This document shows positions 1 through 9,008 of a DNA stretch of 64,000 nucleotides, in pieces. The stretch is from CAIVAT01 sp964525995 (GTDB lineage Bacteria > Bacteroidota > Bacteroidia > Bacteroidales > FEN-979), in assembly GCA_964525995.1 (NCBI GenBank), contig CAZGIM010000009.1, positions 92,473 through 156,472 of the forward strand, read 5' to 3'. A program made the translations under genes and the position numbers. The notes beneath the pieces are model-generated. The model saw only the letters and a program-made list of their open reading frames with translations. It was not told the DNA's origin and searched no databases. The stretch's first letter is position 1; each line of letters starts with the position of its first letter.

Positions 1-517
1 ACGCTGAATATTTCTGCAGAAATAGTACGATTCACACGCTTTCACCTGACGGTTCTAACAGAAGTATGGATTATAAATTCACAAAATCCAGAGTCTGAAA
101 AGGCTGTTTCAGGGAGTTTTATATTTACTGCCGTGGATCCGGCAGGCCGGCTGGCTTCTCTTCTCCCCTATTCCGGCTTTTCAGAATCGTAACAATTTTA
201 CTAATAATGAATTGTTACTCCTCTCCATATCACTGCCTCTGAAAAAACTTTTTGCATTTTCATCAAAATTCGGTATTAAATTAAGGTTATCCATATGATA
301 TTTGACGATTCTGTGACCAATAAAACCATTTAATCTCCCCCTGTCAGATATCCCGACAGAATATGATCATAATATTTTCATTATATCTTCAAATGTTTAT
401 ATTTGTGATCAGATTTTTATTATTTCCGGATGCAATTTCCACGAGTTCACCTGATTTCGAACAATTTACTCATTCTTTACGCAATATCCATACATTGTTT
501 TAACAAACCTGAAATAT
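1..517. other. AT-rich non-coding region upstream of cydA
   Basis: No convincing gene is seen in these 517 bases. The stretch is AT-rich and should contain the cydA promoter. TATATTTG at 398-405 fits the Bacteroidetes -7 consensus TAnnTTTG, but no TTTG lies at the right distance upstream. A short inverted repeat, TTGTT-TT-AACAA at 495-506, lies 11 bases before the cydA start and could be an operator. Both regulatory readings are tentative. Confidence 0.4.
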
Positions 518-2074
518 ATGGAACATATTGATTTTTCGCTGGTTGACTGGTCACGGGCGCAGTTTGCCCTCACCGCCATGTACCACTGGATCTTTGTACC
601 GCTTACCCTGGGCCTTTCGTTCATCATCGCCTTTATGGAAACCCTGTACGTTCGGACGGGTAATCCCGAATGGAAGCGCATCACCAAATTCTGGATGACC
701 CTTTTCGGGATCAACTTTGCCATCGGCGTGGCTACCGGAATAATCCTGGAATTCCAGTTCGGGACCAACTGGTCGAACTATTCCTGGTTTGTCGGCGACA
801 TTTTCGGCGCCCCGCTTGCCATCGAAGGGATCATGGCCTTCTTCATGGAAAGTACCTTTATTGCCGTGATGTTTTTCGGCTGGAATAAAGTCGGCAAACG
901 GTTCCACCTGGCCTCCACCTGGCTGGTTGCCATCGGCTCAAATCTCTCGGCGCTCTGGATTCTGGTTGCCAATGGCTGGATGCAGCACCCAGCCGGAATG
1001 CGATTCAACCCCGATACCGTCCGCAACGAGATGGTCAATTTCTGGGAAGTGCTCTTCTCGCCGGTAGCCATCAATAAATTCCTGCATACCGTTTCACAGG
1101 GCTACGTTCTGGCAGCCATTTTTGTAGTCGGCATCAGCGCCTGGTATCTTCTGAAGAAACGGGAACAACTTTTCGCCCAACGAAGCATCCTGGTTGCCTC
1201 GGCATTTGGTGTTCTCTCGATTCTTTTCGTGATCCTCACCGGCGACGGATCGGCCAGAACCGTAGCCAAATACCAGCCCATGAAGTTCGCCGCGATGGAA
1301 AACCTTTACGAAGGCCGGCAAAATGCGCCCCTCGCAGCAATCGGCCTGCTGCAGCGGGACCCATCACAGGCTGAACATAAAAAAGAGGATTTTGCCTTCA
1401 AAATCGAAATACCCAATATGCTCTCCTACATGGCATTTCTCGATGCCAATGCGTATGTACCTGGGATCAGGGACCTGGTTCACGGGAATCCGCAGCACAA
1501 TATCCCATCATACACCGAGCGGAGTGAGAAAGGCGCCATCGCGATCCGGGCGCTGGCCGCGTACCGTGAAGCAAAGAAAAGTAGTAACGACAGTCTGGCA
1601 CGCGTTTCACTGGCGCAGTTTGAAGATAATTATCCCCATTTCGGATTTGGATATTATGCCGGCCGCGATGTCCATGAACTGATCCCGAGCATTCCAACCT
1701 CTTTCTACTCCTTCCGGATCATGGTCGGACTGGGTTTTCATTTTCTGGCATTGTTGCTGGTCGTACTGTGGCTGACCCTCAAAAAAAGGATCGAAACGAA
1801 GCGATTTATTCTTTATACTGCCTTGTGGACCATCCCGTTGGCCTATCTTGCTTCGATGTTGGGCTGGGTCGTAGCTGAAGTAGGCCGTCAACCCTGGGTG
1901 ATCCAGGATATCATGCCCACCATTGCAGCGGTTTCGCAGATCAAACCGGCATCGGTTCAAATCACCTTCTGGATGTTCGCCGTTTTATTTACCGGATTGT
2001 TGATTGCCGAGATCGGGATCATGGTCACCCAGATCAAAAAAGGGCCCGCACCGATCAATTCAGAAAGTCATTAA
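518..2074 (+). CDS. cydA: cytochrome bd ubiquinol oxidase subunit I
   Basis: This is subunit I of cytochrome bd oxidase, an inner-membrane quinol oxidase that reduces O2 to water with high affinity. The 518-residue protein is highly hydrophobic with many membrane segments. It starts with the typical WSRAQFALT region; the early His in AMYHWIF (about H23) matches the heme b595 ligand of the family. GWMQHPAG and GRQPWVI near the end are family hallmarks. The loop between the middle helices is short, as in non-enterobacterial members. cydB follows after 18 bases, then a tiny CydX-like gene. In a Bacteroidetes anaerobe this oxidase usually serves growth or protection at very low oxygen. Confidence 0.97.
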   Translation: MEHIDFSLVDWSRAQFALTAMYHWIFVPLTLGLSFIIAFMETLYVRTGNPEWKRITKFWMTLFGINFAIGVATGIILEFQFGTNWSNYSWFVGDIFGAPLAIEGIMAFFMESTFIAVMFFGWNKVGKRFHLASTWLVAIGSNLSALWILVANGWMQHPAGMRFNPDTVRNEMVNFWEVLFSPVAINKFLHTVSQGYVLAAIFVVGISAWYLLKKREQLFAQRSILVASAFGVLSILFVILTGDGSARTVAKYQPMKFAAMENLYEGRQNAPLAAIGLLQRDPSQAEHKKEDFAFKIEIPNMLSYMAFLDANAYVPGIRDLVHGNPQHNIPSYTERSEKGAIAIRALAAYREAKKSSNDSLARVSLAQFEDNYPHFGFGYYAGRDVHELIPSIPTSFYSFRIMVGLGFHFLALLLVVLWLTLKKRIETKRFILYTALWTIPLAYLASMLGWVVAEVGRQPWVIQDIMPTIAAVSQIKPASVQITFWMFAVLFTGLLIAEIGIMVTQIKKGPAPINSESH

Positions 2075-2092
2075 CCGTTTAAATCCTGAGCC

Positions 2093-3265
2093 ATGTTTGA
2101 GACATTTTCACAACTGACGCTGCAACAATACTGGTGGATCATTGTTTCCCTGCTGGGCGCCCTGCTCGTGTTCCTGATGTTCGTTCAGGGCGGACAAACC
2201 ATGATCTACACCCTGGGAAAGACCGAAGATGAACGCACTTTGCTGGTCAACCTCCTCGGCCGCAAATGGGAGTTCACCTTCACCACACTGGTCACTTTCG
2301 GGGGCGCATTTTTCGCCTCCTTCCCCCTCTTTTATTCGACCAGTTTCGGAGGAGCCTACTGGGTCTGGATGCTGATCCTGATTGCCTTCGTCGTACAGGC
2401 CGTTTCCTACGAATACCGGTCGAAACCCAACAACATATTTGGTCACCGCACCTATGAGACTCTTCTGTTCATCAACGGACTACTTGGAACCGTACTCATC
2501 GGCACCGCCGTGGCTACCTTTTTTACCGGATCGGAATTCATGGTAAACAAAATGAACCTGACCAATGTGACCGGAGTCAAAATGCCGGTGATTTCCGAAT
2601 GGGTCGGGCCTGCTTACGGACTCGAAGCGGCGCTGAATCTGCATAACCTCACGCTCGGCCTTACCGTTTTCTTCTTAGCCCGCGTGCTGGCCCTGCTCTA
2701 TTTCATGAACCGGCTGAACAACACGGCCATCATGGAACGGGTAAAAACACAGTTGCTCTACAATGCCATCCCCTTTGTAGTCTTCTTCCTGATCTTTGCC
2801 ATCTGGCTGCTCCTGCGCGACGGCTTTGCCGTGAACCCGCAAACCGGCGAAATCACCATGGAACCTTATAAATACCTCCACAATCTGATCGGGATGCCCA
2901 TGGTTGCAGTCCTTTTCCTGCTGGGCGTGGTAATGGTACTGCTCGGAATTTTCCGGGCCATAACCTGTTTTGTCAAATGTCATACGAAAGGGATCTGGGC
3001 AACCGGTATCGGTACGGTACTTACGGTTTTCTCCCTCTTCCTGCTGGCCGGGTTTAACCATACGGCGTATTACCCTTCGACAGCCGACCTGCAGAGCTCG
3101 CTGACCATCGAAAACAGCTCCTCCAGCCACTATACCCTGGTGGCCATGAGTTATGTTTCGTTGCTGGTTCCGTTTGTTATAGCCTACATCTGGTATGCGT
3201 GGCGTTCGATCGACAACCGTAAGATCGATCTTGAAGAATTAAAAGGTGAATCACACAAATATTAA
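2093..3265 (+). CDS. cydB: cytochrome bd ubiquinol oxidase subunit II
   Basis: Subunit II of cytochrome bd oxidase, the partner of CydA in the inner membrane. The 390-residue product is hydrophobic throughout, with about eight to nine predicted membrane helices. The N-terminal part (YWWIIVSLLGALLVFLMFVQGGQ) carries the QGGQ motif seen in Bacteroidetes CydB. Its position 18 bases after cydA supports the assignment and shows co-transcription. The length is normal for the phylum. The small CydX-like gene begins 10 bases after its stop codon. Confidence 0.96.
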   Translation: MFETFSQLTLQQYWWIIVSLLGALLVFLMFVQGGQTMIYTLGKTEDERTLLVNLLGRKWEFTFTTLVTFGGAFFASFPLFYSTSFGGAYWVWMLILIAFVVQAVSYEYRSKPNNIFGHRTYETLLFINGLLGTVLIGTAVATFFTGSEFMVNKMNLTNVTGVKMPVISEWVGPAYGLEAALNLHNLTLGLTVFFLARVLALLYFMNRLNNTAIMERVKTQLLYNAIPFVVFFLIFAIWLLLRDGFAVNPQTGEITMEPYKYLHNLIGMPMVAVLFLLGVVMVLLGIFRAITCFVKCHTKGIWATGIGTVLTVFSLFLLAGFNHTAYYPSTADLQSSLTIENSSSSHYTLVAMSYVSLLVPFVIAYIWYAWRSIDNRKIDLEELKGESHKY

Positions 3266-3275
3266 ATCGAATACG

Positions 3276-3371
3276 ATGTTAACGCAGATACTCTGGCTTA
3301 TCGCCTGGCCCGTTCTGATCGTGGGGTCCTGGTTTGTCATTTCAAAATTTGTACGTAAATTTGATTCGTAG
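3276..3371 (+). CDS. CydX-like small subunit of cytochrome bd oxidase
   Basis: A 31-residue peptide directly behind cydB, reading MLTQILWLIAWPVLIVGSW then VISKFVRKFDS. It is one hydrophobic helix followed by a short basic tail. CydX and CbdX peptides in other bacteria have the same gene position and architecture: a single membrane segment of 30-40 residues that stabilises the heme site of the bd oxidase. Sequence similarity to enterobacterial CydX is only general, so the call rests on size, hydrophobicity and synteny. A 26-base gap separates it from the sensor kinase gene downstream. Confidence 0.72.
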   Translation: MLTQILWLIAWPVLIVGSWFVISKFVRKFDS

Positions 3372-3397
3372 CGTCAAAATCAGGCGCTTTACAGTTT

Positions 3398-6300
3398 ATG
3401 AGGGATCAAAAGGGACCGGTAAAAATCCTGGTGATCGATGATTATCCTGATCTGGCCAGGTTGATTAAAGTAATTCTTGAAAAGGATGATTGTCTGATCT
3501 ATGAAGCAAACAATGGGAAATCGGGGATTGAATTAGCCCGTTCCATTCACCCCGATCTCATCCTGTTGGATATAATGATGCCCTTAATGGATGGCTTTGA
3601 AGTATGCCGCCATCTGAAAGATGATCCGCTCACGGGGGAGGCTCTTGTGGTGCTGATTTCGGCATTAAAAACCGGACAGGCCGACCAGTACAACGGGCTG
3701 GAGAACAATGCCGACGGATTTATCACACTCCCCTTGTCCAATAAAGAGCTCCATGAACACATTTTAGCCTACCTTCAGATCATCCTCAGCGAAAGACATT
3801 TTCATCAGAATCAGCCCTATTTTGAAGACATCTTCGAAACCATGGGTGACGGAATTGGTTATACTACACTCACCGGTAAAATTATTGCGGTGAATCGCGC
3901 GCTGGAAAGTATGATCGGCGTTAACCGGAAAGAACTTTTGGGTAAAAACATTATTCCCATTACAAGCCGGCTGCTTTCGGGCAATCAGAAAAAAATCATC
4001 GTACCGCTGATCTCCGACATCATAAAGGGAAAAGAGATCAGGCCGTTCTGTGTTGAGATCAATAACAGGGTGCTTGAGATTAACTCCAAGTATAACAGTG
4101 CGACCAAACGACTTATTGGCGTATTCCGGGACATTACAGAACTGAAGGCGGCCAACGAGGCGGTCAGGGACAGCGAGAACCGGTTACGGAATCTTTACGA
4201 CAATATGGCCGAAGGCGTTTGCCTTCACAAAATGGTTTACAACGAACACGGAACTCCGGTGAATTACCGGATCGTCGGGATCAACCGGAGGTATGAATCA
4301 ATTATCAAACTGAACAAGGAAGAAGTTTTAGGAAAACTTGCCACCGAAGTTTATAATACGGAAACTCCGCCCTATTTTGAAATGTACTCCTCCGTAGTCA
4401 GTACCCAGGTTTCAAACCAGTTTGAGACCTATTATGCGCCGATGGACCGGTACTTTTCCATCTCCATATCACCCTGGGAAAGCGATGGATTTGCGACATT
4501 GTTTTCAGATATCACGGAGCGGAAAAAAATTGAAAAAGAACTGATCCTTAATGAGGAACGGATAAGAATTCTGCTTGACCTGGCCCCTGATGCCTTTTTT
4601 CAGGGTGACAATTCGGGAAATTTCATCCTGGTTAACGACAAAGCTTCAGAACTGACGGGTTATTCCAAAGAGGAACTTTATCAAATGAATATGAAGGATC
4701 TCTTCGATCCTGGCCAGTTAGCGGAAAAGCCGCTTCAATATCAACAGTTGAGCCAGAGCGAGACCCTTCAGGTTGAACGTGAGATTATCAGAAAAGATGG
4801 TAGTCTTCTTCCGGTAGAAATGAGTTCACGGGCCATGCCCGACAGCACCTATCAATCATTTTTCCGGGATATTCAGGAGCGGAAAGCCGCAGAACTGACT
4901 ATCAGAGAGAGTGAGGAAAAATTCAGGACCCTGGCTGAATGCTCGCCAAATGCCATCATGATTTACCAGGACGACCACTGGGTCTATACCAACCCTGCCG
5001 GGGAACAGATAAGCGGTTACCCGGCCGCGGAATTGTACCGGATGAAGTTCTGGGAATTCATCACCGAGGAGTGCCGTGATATGATCCGCGACAGGGGAAG
5101 AAGAAGATTGCAGGGGGATCAATTTCCAGGAGATTACGAACTGAAAATCAGGACCCGTAACGGGTCACAACGGTGGATTCATCTCACTGCAAACAGCCTC
5201 TCCTATTTAGGGAAACCGGCCGGGATTGTGTCGGTAGCCGATATCACCGACCGGAAAAGAATGGAGGAGGAGTTGCACATCGCCCTCGAACAGGCGCAGG
5301 AATCCGACCGGCTAAAATCGGCATTCCTGGCAAATATGAGCCACGAGATCAGGACTCCGATGAATGCCATACTCGGGTTTTCAGACCTGCTGGGGCAACC
5401 CGAAAACACTCCGGACGAACAGGCTCATTTCACCAGTATCATCCGGAATGCAGGTGGACGGCTGATGCACATCATCAACGACATTATCGATCTTTCAAAA
5501 CTCGATTCCAAACAGGTCAGGATCACGCCGACGGTATGTAACATTGGGAAGATACTGCAGACCACGGTTGAGGCTTTCTGGGAATCGGAGCTCCTCAAAA
5601 AGAAACCCGGACTCCTGCTGATAACCGAATCCGACGGGTCGGTGCATAATCTGATTACGGAGACCGATGCCATACGGTTGCAGCAGGTCCTCGACAACCT
5701 CATCACCAACGCAATCAAGTACACCAGCAAAGGAACGATCACCCTGGGCGTTCATCTGCTCAAGAAGGATGGCCGGGAGGTTCTCGAATTCTATGTCAGC
5801 GACACCGGAAAAGGCATACCGGCCGACAAACTCCGGATCATCTTTGAACGGTTCCGCCAGGTTGAGGAGCAGGAATACCGCGAAGGAGCCGGACTGGGAC
5901 TCAGCATCTCCAAGGCGCTGGTGGAATTACTGGGGGGAGCGATATCGGTGGCTTCCGAACCGGGAAAGGGAACCACATTTTCATTCACCATCCCGTACCT
6001 TCCGGTGAAAACCATTACCGCTCCGGCGCCGGTAAAAACGGCTTCCGAGCAACCCGATCTCCGGGGAAAGTACATCATTGTCGCCGAAGATGACGACGAT
6101 ACCTGGCTGTTCCTGACCGTGACGCTGAAAGGAACCGGCGCTGAACTAAAGCGTGCCACCAACGGGAAAATCCTCATGGAGATGTTAAAAGACCGTATGG
6201 CCGACCTGATACTGCTCGATATCAACATGCCTTTAATGACCGGCTACGAATGTATCGCGGAGATCAGGAATAAACAGTACCCGGTGAAAGTCATAGCCCA

Positions 6301-6427
6301 GACAGCTTACGCCATGACCGAAGAACGAAATCGCTGTCTGGCGATCGGGTGCGACGACTACCTTGCCAAACCCCTGTCGAAGACCGGTTTGTTTACCTCC
6401 CTCAAGAACATTGTTCCGACATTGTAA
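3398..6427 (+). CDS. hybrid sensor histidine kinase, REC-4xPAS-HisKA-HATPase-REC
   Basis: A soluble 1009-residue hybrid kinase with no membrane segment or signal peptide. Order of domains: receiver 1 (about 10-130, phospho-acceptor D58 in LLDIMMP), four PAS domains (about 137-250, 265-380, 385-500 and 505-625, each ending in a D-I-[TQ]-[ED]-[RL]-K-like motif), HisKA with H649 in SHEIRTP, HATPase_c (DTGKGIP and GAGLGLSI boxes) and receiver 2 (about 885-1005, with LLDINMP and LAKP). Receiver 1 reads ITLPLS where the conserved Lys-Pro normally is, so the switch lysine is missing and this domain may not work normally. The gene sits 26 bases after cydX and may be co-transcribed; a role in redox or oxygen sensing is inference. 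No DNA-binding output domain is present, so a partner regulator must be elsewhere. Confidence 0.93.
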   Translation: MRDQKGPVKILVIDDYPDLARLIKVILEKDDCLIYEANNGKSGIELARSIHPDLILLDIMMPLMDGFEVCRHLKDDPLTGEALVVLISALKTGQADQYNGLENNADGFITLPLSNKELHEHILAYLQIILSERHFHQNQPYFEDIFETMGDGIGYTTLTGKIIAVNRALESMIGVNRKELLGKNIIPITSRLLSGNQKKIIVPLISDIIKGKEIRPFCVEINNRVLEINSKYNSATKRLIGVFRDITELKAANEAVRDSENRLRNLYDNMAEGVCLHKMVYNEHGTPVNYRIVGINRRYESIIKLNKEEVLGKLATEVYNTETPPYFEMYSSVVSTQVSNQFETYYAPMDRYFSISISPWESDGFATLFSDITERKKIEKELILNEERIRILLDLAPDAFFQGDNSGNFILVNDKASELTGYSKEELYQMNMKDLFDPGQLAEKPLQYQQLSQSETLQVEREIIRKDGSLLPVEMSSRAMPDSTYQSFFRDIQERKAAELTIRESEEKFRTLAECSPNAIMIYQDDHWVYTNPAGEQISGYPAAELYRMKFWEFITEECRDMIRDRGRRRLQGDQFPGDYELKIRTRNGSQRWIHLTANSLSYLGKPAGIVSVADITDRKRMEEELHIALEQAQESDRLKSAFLANMSHEIRTPMNAILGFSDLLGQPENTPDEQAHFTSIIRNAGGRLMHIINDIIDLSKLDSKQVRITPTVCNIGKILQTTVEAFWESELLKKKPGLLLITESDGSVHNLITETDAIRLQQVLDNLITNAIKYTSKGTITLGVHLLKKDGREVLEFYVSDTGKGIPADKLRIIFERFRQVEEQEYREGAGLGLSISKALVELLGGAISVASEPGKGTTFSFTIPYLPVKTITAPAPVKTASEQPDLRGKYIIVAEDDDDTWLFLTVTLKGTGAELKRATNGKILMEMLKDRMADLILLDINMPLMTGYECIAEIRNKQYPVKVIAQTAYAMTEERNRCLAIGCDDYLAKPLSKTGLFTSLKNIVPTL

Positions 6428-6605
6428 ACCATTCAGCACAGTTACGGAATTTAAAACCCTTAACAGCTTTTCTTGATATGGCAAGAACTGCCCATTCTTA
6501 AAATCTTATACAAGAATTTGAATATATCGTAACAGTGAAATGGGGATACAACGCTACTTTTGCGACCGATATCCGGTAATTCTGAATCTTAAATCCAATC
6601 AGTAC

Positions 6606-7391
6606 ATGAAAAAAGTATTTCTGAGTTTCGTAATTATACTGGCAACGTTCGCAGGTCAGTCACAAATCGTATTCGAAAACAACTACCCGGGGTCGGCAGC
6701 CCTGACCAGGTTGGCTGTTTCCGGGGATAAGTATTACATGATGGACTGGACCAACAACAAATGCAAGATTTATAACACGGATCATTCCCTCTGGAAAACC
6801 CTCGATCTGACGGTTCCCACCGGATGGTACCTGTACGATATCCGGTACGTTTCAGAAACCCTTTTCAATCTCGACTCCAAGGTGGAGCTGGTTTATGTTT
6901 ATTACAACTATAACACAACGCTGCAATACTATACCTATGCCACCAAAGTGATTAACGAAGATGGATCGGTTCTGCTTACGGTCCAGGGCGGGGGATATTC
7001 GGAAGTTGCGACGACCTCCGGAGGAAACCTGAAATTCCTGGTCTATGTTTATGATTATTCCGTAAGCCCTTACACAGTAAATACCCAGGTTTATTCCATC
7101 CCCGGACAACTGGTATCGGCAGAATCAACCCCGGATCCACAAGTCAGACAAGAACCATTCCCCAACCCCTCCCGATCGACCGTAACCATCCCCTTCAGCA
7201 TCCCCGAAGGCGCCTCCGAAGCAGTGATCACCCTCACCGACTGGACCGGCAGGACGGTTAAAACCTATCCGGTTAATCAGTCTGATTCGTTCCTCAGAAT
7301 CAACACTTCCGGCATGCCACGCGGATTGTACCATTACCAGGTACAGGCATCAGGCAACATTTTTTCAACCGGAAAAATAATTTTCGAATAA
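6606..7391 (+). CDS. secreted protein with type IX secretion C-terminal sorting domain
   Basis: A 261-residue exported protein. It starts with a clear signal peptide (MKKVFLSFVIILATFAGQSQ). The ATG at 6606 is chosen over an in-frame ATG at 6540 because only this start places the signal peptide at the terminus. Residues about 20-180 have no recognised domain; they are rich in Tyr and Thr and likely form beta strands. From about 185 the protein has a type A T9SS sorting domain: EPFPNPSRSTVTIPFSIP, then a TDWTGR-type strand and a GLYHYQV motif. It should cross the outer membrane by the Por machinery and be attached to the surface or released. The function of the passenger is unknown. Confidence 0.8.
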   Translation: MKKVFLSFVIILATFAGQSQIVFENNYPGSAALTRLAVSGDKYYMMDWTNNKCKIYNTDHSLWKTLDLTVPTGWYLYDIRYVSETLFNLDSKVELVYVYYNYNTTLQYYTYATKVINEDGSVLLTVQGGGYSEVATTSGGNLKFLVYVYDYSVSPYTVNTQVYSIPGQLVSAESTPDPQVRQEPFPNPSRSTVTIPFSIPEGASEAVITLTDWTGRTVKTYPVNQSDSFLRINTSGMPRGLYHYQVQASGNIFSTGKIIFE

Positions 7392-7416
7392 ATCGCTTTA
7401 GTATCACTATTCTTTG

Positions 7417-7424
7417 TATCTTTG
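7417..7424 (+). promoter_or_regulatory. candidate -7 box for the redox operon
   Basis: TATCTTTG, followed by CA, matches the Bacteroidetes -7 consensus TAnnTTTG. It lies 30 bases before the start of the DUF2892 gene. No TTTG is found 19 bases upstream; the closest is TTTA at a 16-base spacing, so this is a partial promoter match. Confidence 0.5.
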
Positions 7425-7454
7425 CAGCCGTATTAACCTCAAAAAATCAAAATC

Positions 7455-7658
7455 ATGAAAAAGAATATGGGTACAACAGATAAGATCATCCGAATTGTGA
7501 TCGCAGTATTATTTGCAGTTTTGTTTTTCACCAAAACCGTAACGGGAGTGGCAGGGATCATTTTACTGGTTCTGGCCGCGGTCTTCATTCTCACCAGCCT
7601 TATCGGATCCTGTCCGCTTTATCTTCCCTTTGGGATCAACACCTGTAAGAAAAAATAA
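7455..7658 (+). CDS. DUF2892 (YgaP-like transmembrane) protein
   Basis: A 67-residue inner-membrane protein with two hydrophobic segments (about 10-27 and 30-50). It ends with the family pattern GSCPLYLPFGINTC. In other bacteria this domain occurs alone or fused to rhodanese, as in YgaP, and is found near sulfur-handling genes. Two cysteines (about C53 and C63) lie just after the second helix and could handle thiols; this is inference. It is the first gene of a run with OsmC, thioredoxin and DUF302, 32 bases before osmC. Confidence 0.85.
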   Translation: MKKNMGTTDKIIRIVIAVLFAVLFFTKTVTGVAGIILLVLAAVFILTSLIGSCPLYLPFGINTCKKK

Positions 7659-7690
7659 TCCTGCCTGATTTCAGGGAAAAAGCACATTTT

Positions 7691-8107
7691 ATGAAACATT
7701 CAGTGGAGACCTCGTGGAGGGGTAACATGCTTTTTGAAGCAACTGTAAGCGGGCATCCGGTTCTGATGGATGCAGCCACGGCGGCCGGAGGCGCGGATCA
7801 GGGCGCCCGGCCCAAGGAACTGATGCTGGCCGCATTGGCCGGTTGTACCGGGATGGATGTAGTTTCCATCCTGAAAAAAATGCGGATCGATCTTGACGGG
7901 TTGAATATCAGGGTCGACGGCGACGTGACGGAAGAGCATCCCAAACACTACAACCGGATGCATATCACCTATGAATTCAAAGGTAAGGAACTTCCCATCG
8001 AACAACTGAAAAAGGCTATTGACCTGTCGCAGGAAAGTTATTGCGGAGTCTCGGCCGTTTACCGGAAAACGATGGAGGTAACTTACGAAATCGTGATCAT
8101 TCAATAA
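7691..8107 (+). CDS. OsmC/Ohr family protein
   Basis: A 138-residue OsmC-like protein. Family members are thiol-dependent peroxidases or related redox proteins of the cytoplasm. Both conserved cysteines are present: one in LAGCTGMDVVSIL (about C56) and one in SYCGVSAVYRKT (about C119). The length matches the YhfA/OsmC branch rather than Ohr. It lies between DUF2892 and thioredoxin genes with short gaps of 32 and 13 bases, so an operon is likely. The gene context suggests reduction of organic hydroperoxides or sulfur species; the substrate cannot be told. Confidence 0.9.
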   Translation: MKHSVETSWRGNMLFEATVSGHPVLMDAATAAGGADQGARPKELMLAALAGCTGMDVVSILKKMRIDLDGLNIRVDGDVTEEHPKHYNRMHITYEFKGKELPIEQLKKAIDLSQESYCGVSAVYRKTMEVTYEIVIIQ

Positions 8108-8120
8108 AATCATTATTCTT

Positions 8121-8546
8121 ATGGAAACAATCTGGTATATAACCGGAGGACTGTTGGTGCCATTTTTTGGTTATGTCTTTTATTCATGGTGGAAGATGAA
8201 AAAAATGCCAATGGGCCCCGAAAGTGAAAAGATCAGAAACCTTGATGATAAAAATTTCAACCATCAGGTCGGAAACGGGATCGCGTTGGTTGATTTCTGG
8301 GCCTCGTGGTGCATGCCCTGCCGGATGATGACACCCGTTCTGAATGAAGTCGCCGAAGAGGTCGATTCCTCCGTAAGGATTTGTAAAGTCAATATTGAGC
8401 AGCATCAGTCAATCGCAAACAGGTTTTCGGTCAGGAACATACCTACCATGCTGATCTTCAGAAATGGAAAGGAAGTGGACCGTATCGTCGGAGTAAAATC
8501 AAAGGATTTTCTGATCAGAAAAATTAACATGTTAAAATACAAATGA
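8121..8546 (+). CDS. membrane-anchored thioredoxin
   Basis: A 141-residue thioredoxin-fold protein with an N-terminal hydrophobic segment (about 4-22), then a thioredoxin domain from about residue 35. The active site reads WASWCMPCRMM, so the usual CGPC is CMPC, which may shift its redox potential. A cis-proline region (RNIPTMLIF) is intact. The helix followed by KMKKMP suggests an inner-membrane anchor with the domain in the cytoplasm, although the topology is not certain. The stop codon overlaps the start of the DUF302 gene by 4 bases (ATGA), a sign of translational coupling. Confidence 0.9.
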   Translation: METIWYITGGLLVPFFGYVFYSWWKMKKMPMGPESEKIRNLDDKNFNHQVGNGIALVDFWASWCMPCRMMTPVLNEVAEEVDSSVRICKVNIEQHQSIANRFSVRNIPTMLIFRNGKEVDRIVGVKSKDFLIRKINMLKYK

Positions 8547-8935
8547 TTATGGACTATTATTTCACCAAAATACTGAATTGCGGGATGGCCGAAGCTGAAT
8601 CGCGTATTCTCTCCACCCTGAAAGAAAAGGGATTCGGACTCATCACCGAGATTGACATGAAACAAAAACTCCATGAAAAGCTCGGGGTTGATTTAAAGCC
8701 TTACAAAATATTAGGAATGTGTAACCCGGGCTTTGCTTACAAGGCGATACAGGCTGAGGAAAAGATCGGAACCATGCTTCCGTGCAATATCCTGGTTATC
8801 GACAAAGGAAACGGAACCACTGAGGTGGCTGCCGTTAATCCGCTTGCATCCATGATGGCGATCCGGAATCCCGCTCTGGGTGAACTGGCCCATGAAGTCA
8901 CGAATATCCTGGAAAAGGCGGTCGCGGAACTTTAA
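8543..8935 (+). CDS. DUF302 family protein
   Basis: A 130-residue protein of the DUF302 family: an N-terminal half with E-S-R-I-L-STLKEKGFGL-ITEIDMK, then YKILGMCNPGFAYKAI and a C-terminal hydrophobic strand with LPCNILV. These patterns are typical. The biochemical role of the family is not established; genes occur near sulfur and redox functions in many anaerobes. It overlaps the thioredoxin gene by 4 bases. An ATG at 8549 is an alternative start. The hairpin at 8939-8971 follows the stop. Confidence 0.88.
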   Translation: MIMDYYFTKILNCGMAEAESRILSTLKEKGFGLITEIDMKQKLHEKLGVDLKPYKILGMCNPGFAYKAIQAEEKIGTMLPCNILVIDKGNGTTEVAAVNPLASMMAIRNPALGELAHEVTNILEKAVAEL

Positions 8936-8938
8936 AAA

Positions 8939-8971
8939 GCAATCCTGACAGGGATTTTACTTAAGGATTGC
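8939..8971. terminator. possible hairpin between convergent genes
   Basis: GCAATCCT at 8939-8946 pairs with AGGATTGC at 8964-8971 across a 17-base loop, just after the DUF302 stop and before the end of the convergent FISUMP gene. There is no T run on either side, so a terminator function is only possible. Confidence 0.35.
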
Positions 8972-9008
8972 AAATGCGTAATACCGCGGATGGGCCGGGG
9001 CTGCCGGT

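Noticed and set aside
495..506. TTGTT-TT-AACAA as a regulator site for cydA
   Set aside because: Such short AT-rich inverted repeats occur by chance. It overlaps the translation start region and no matching regulator is known to me.
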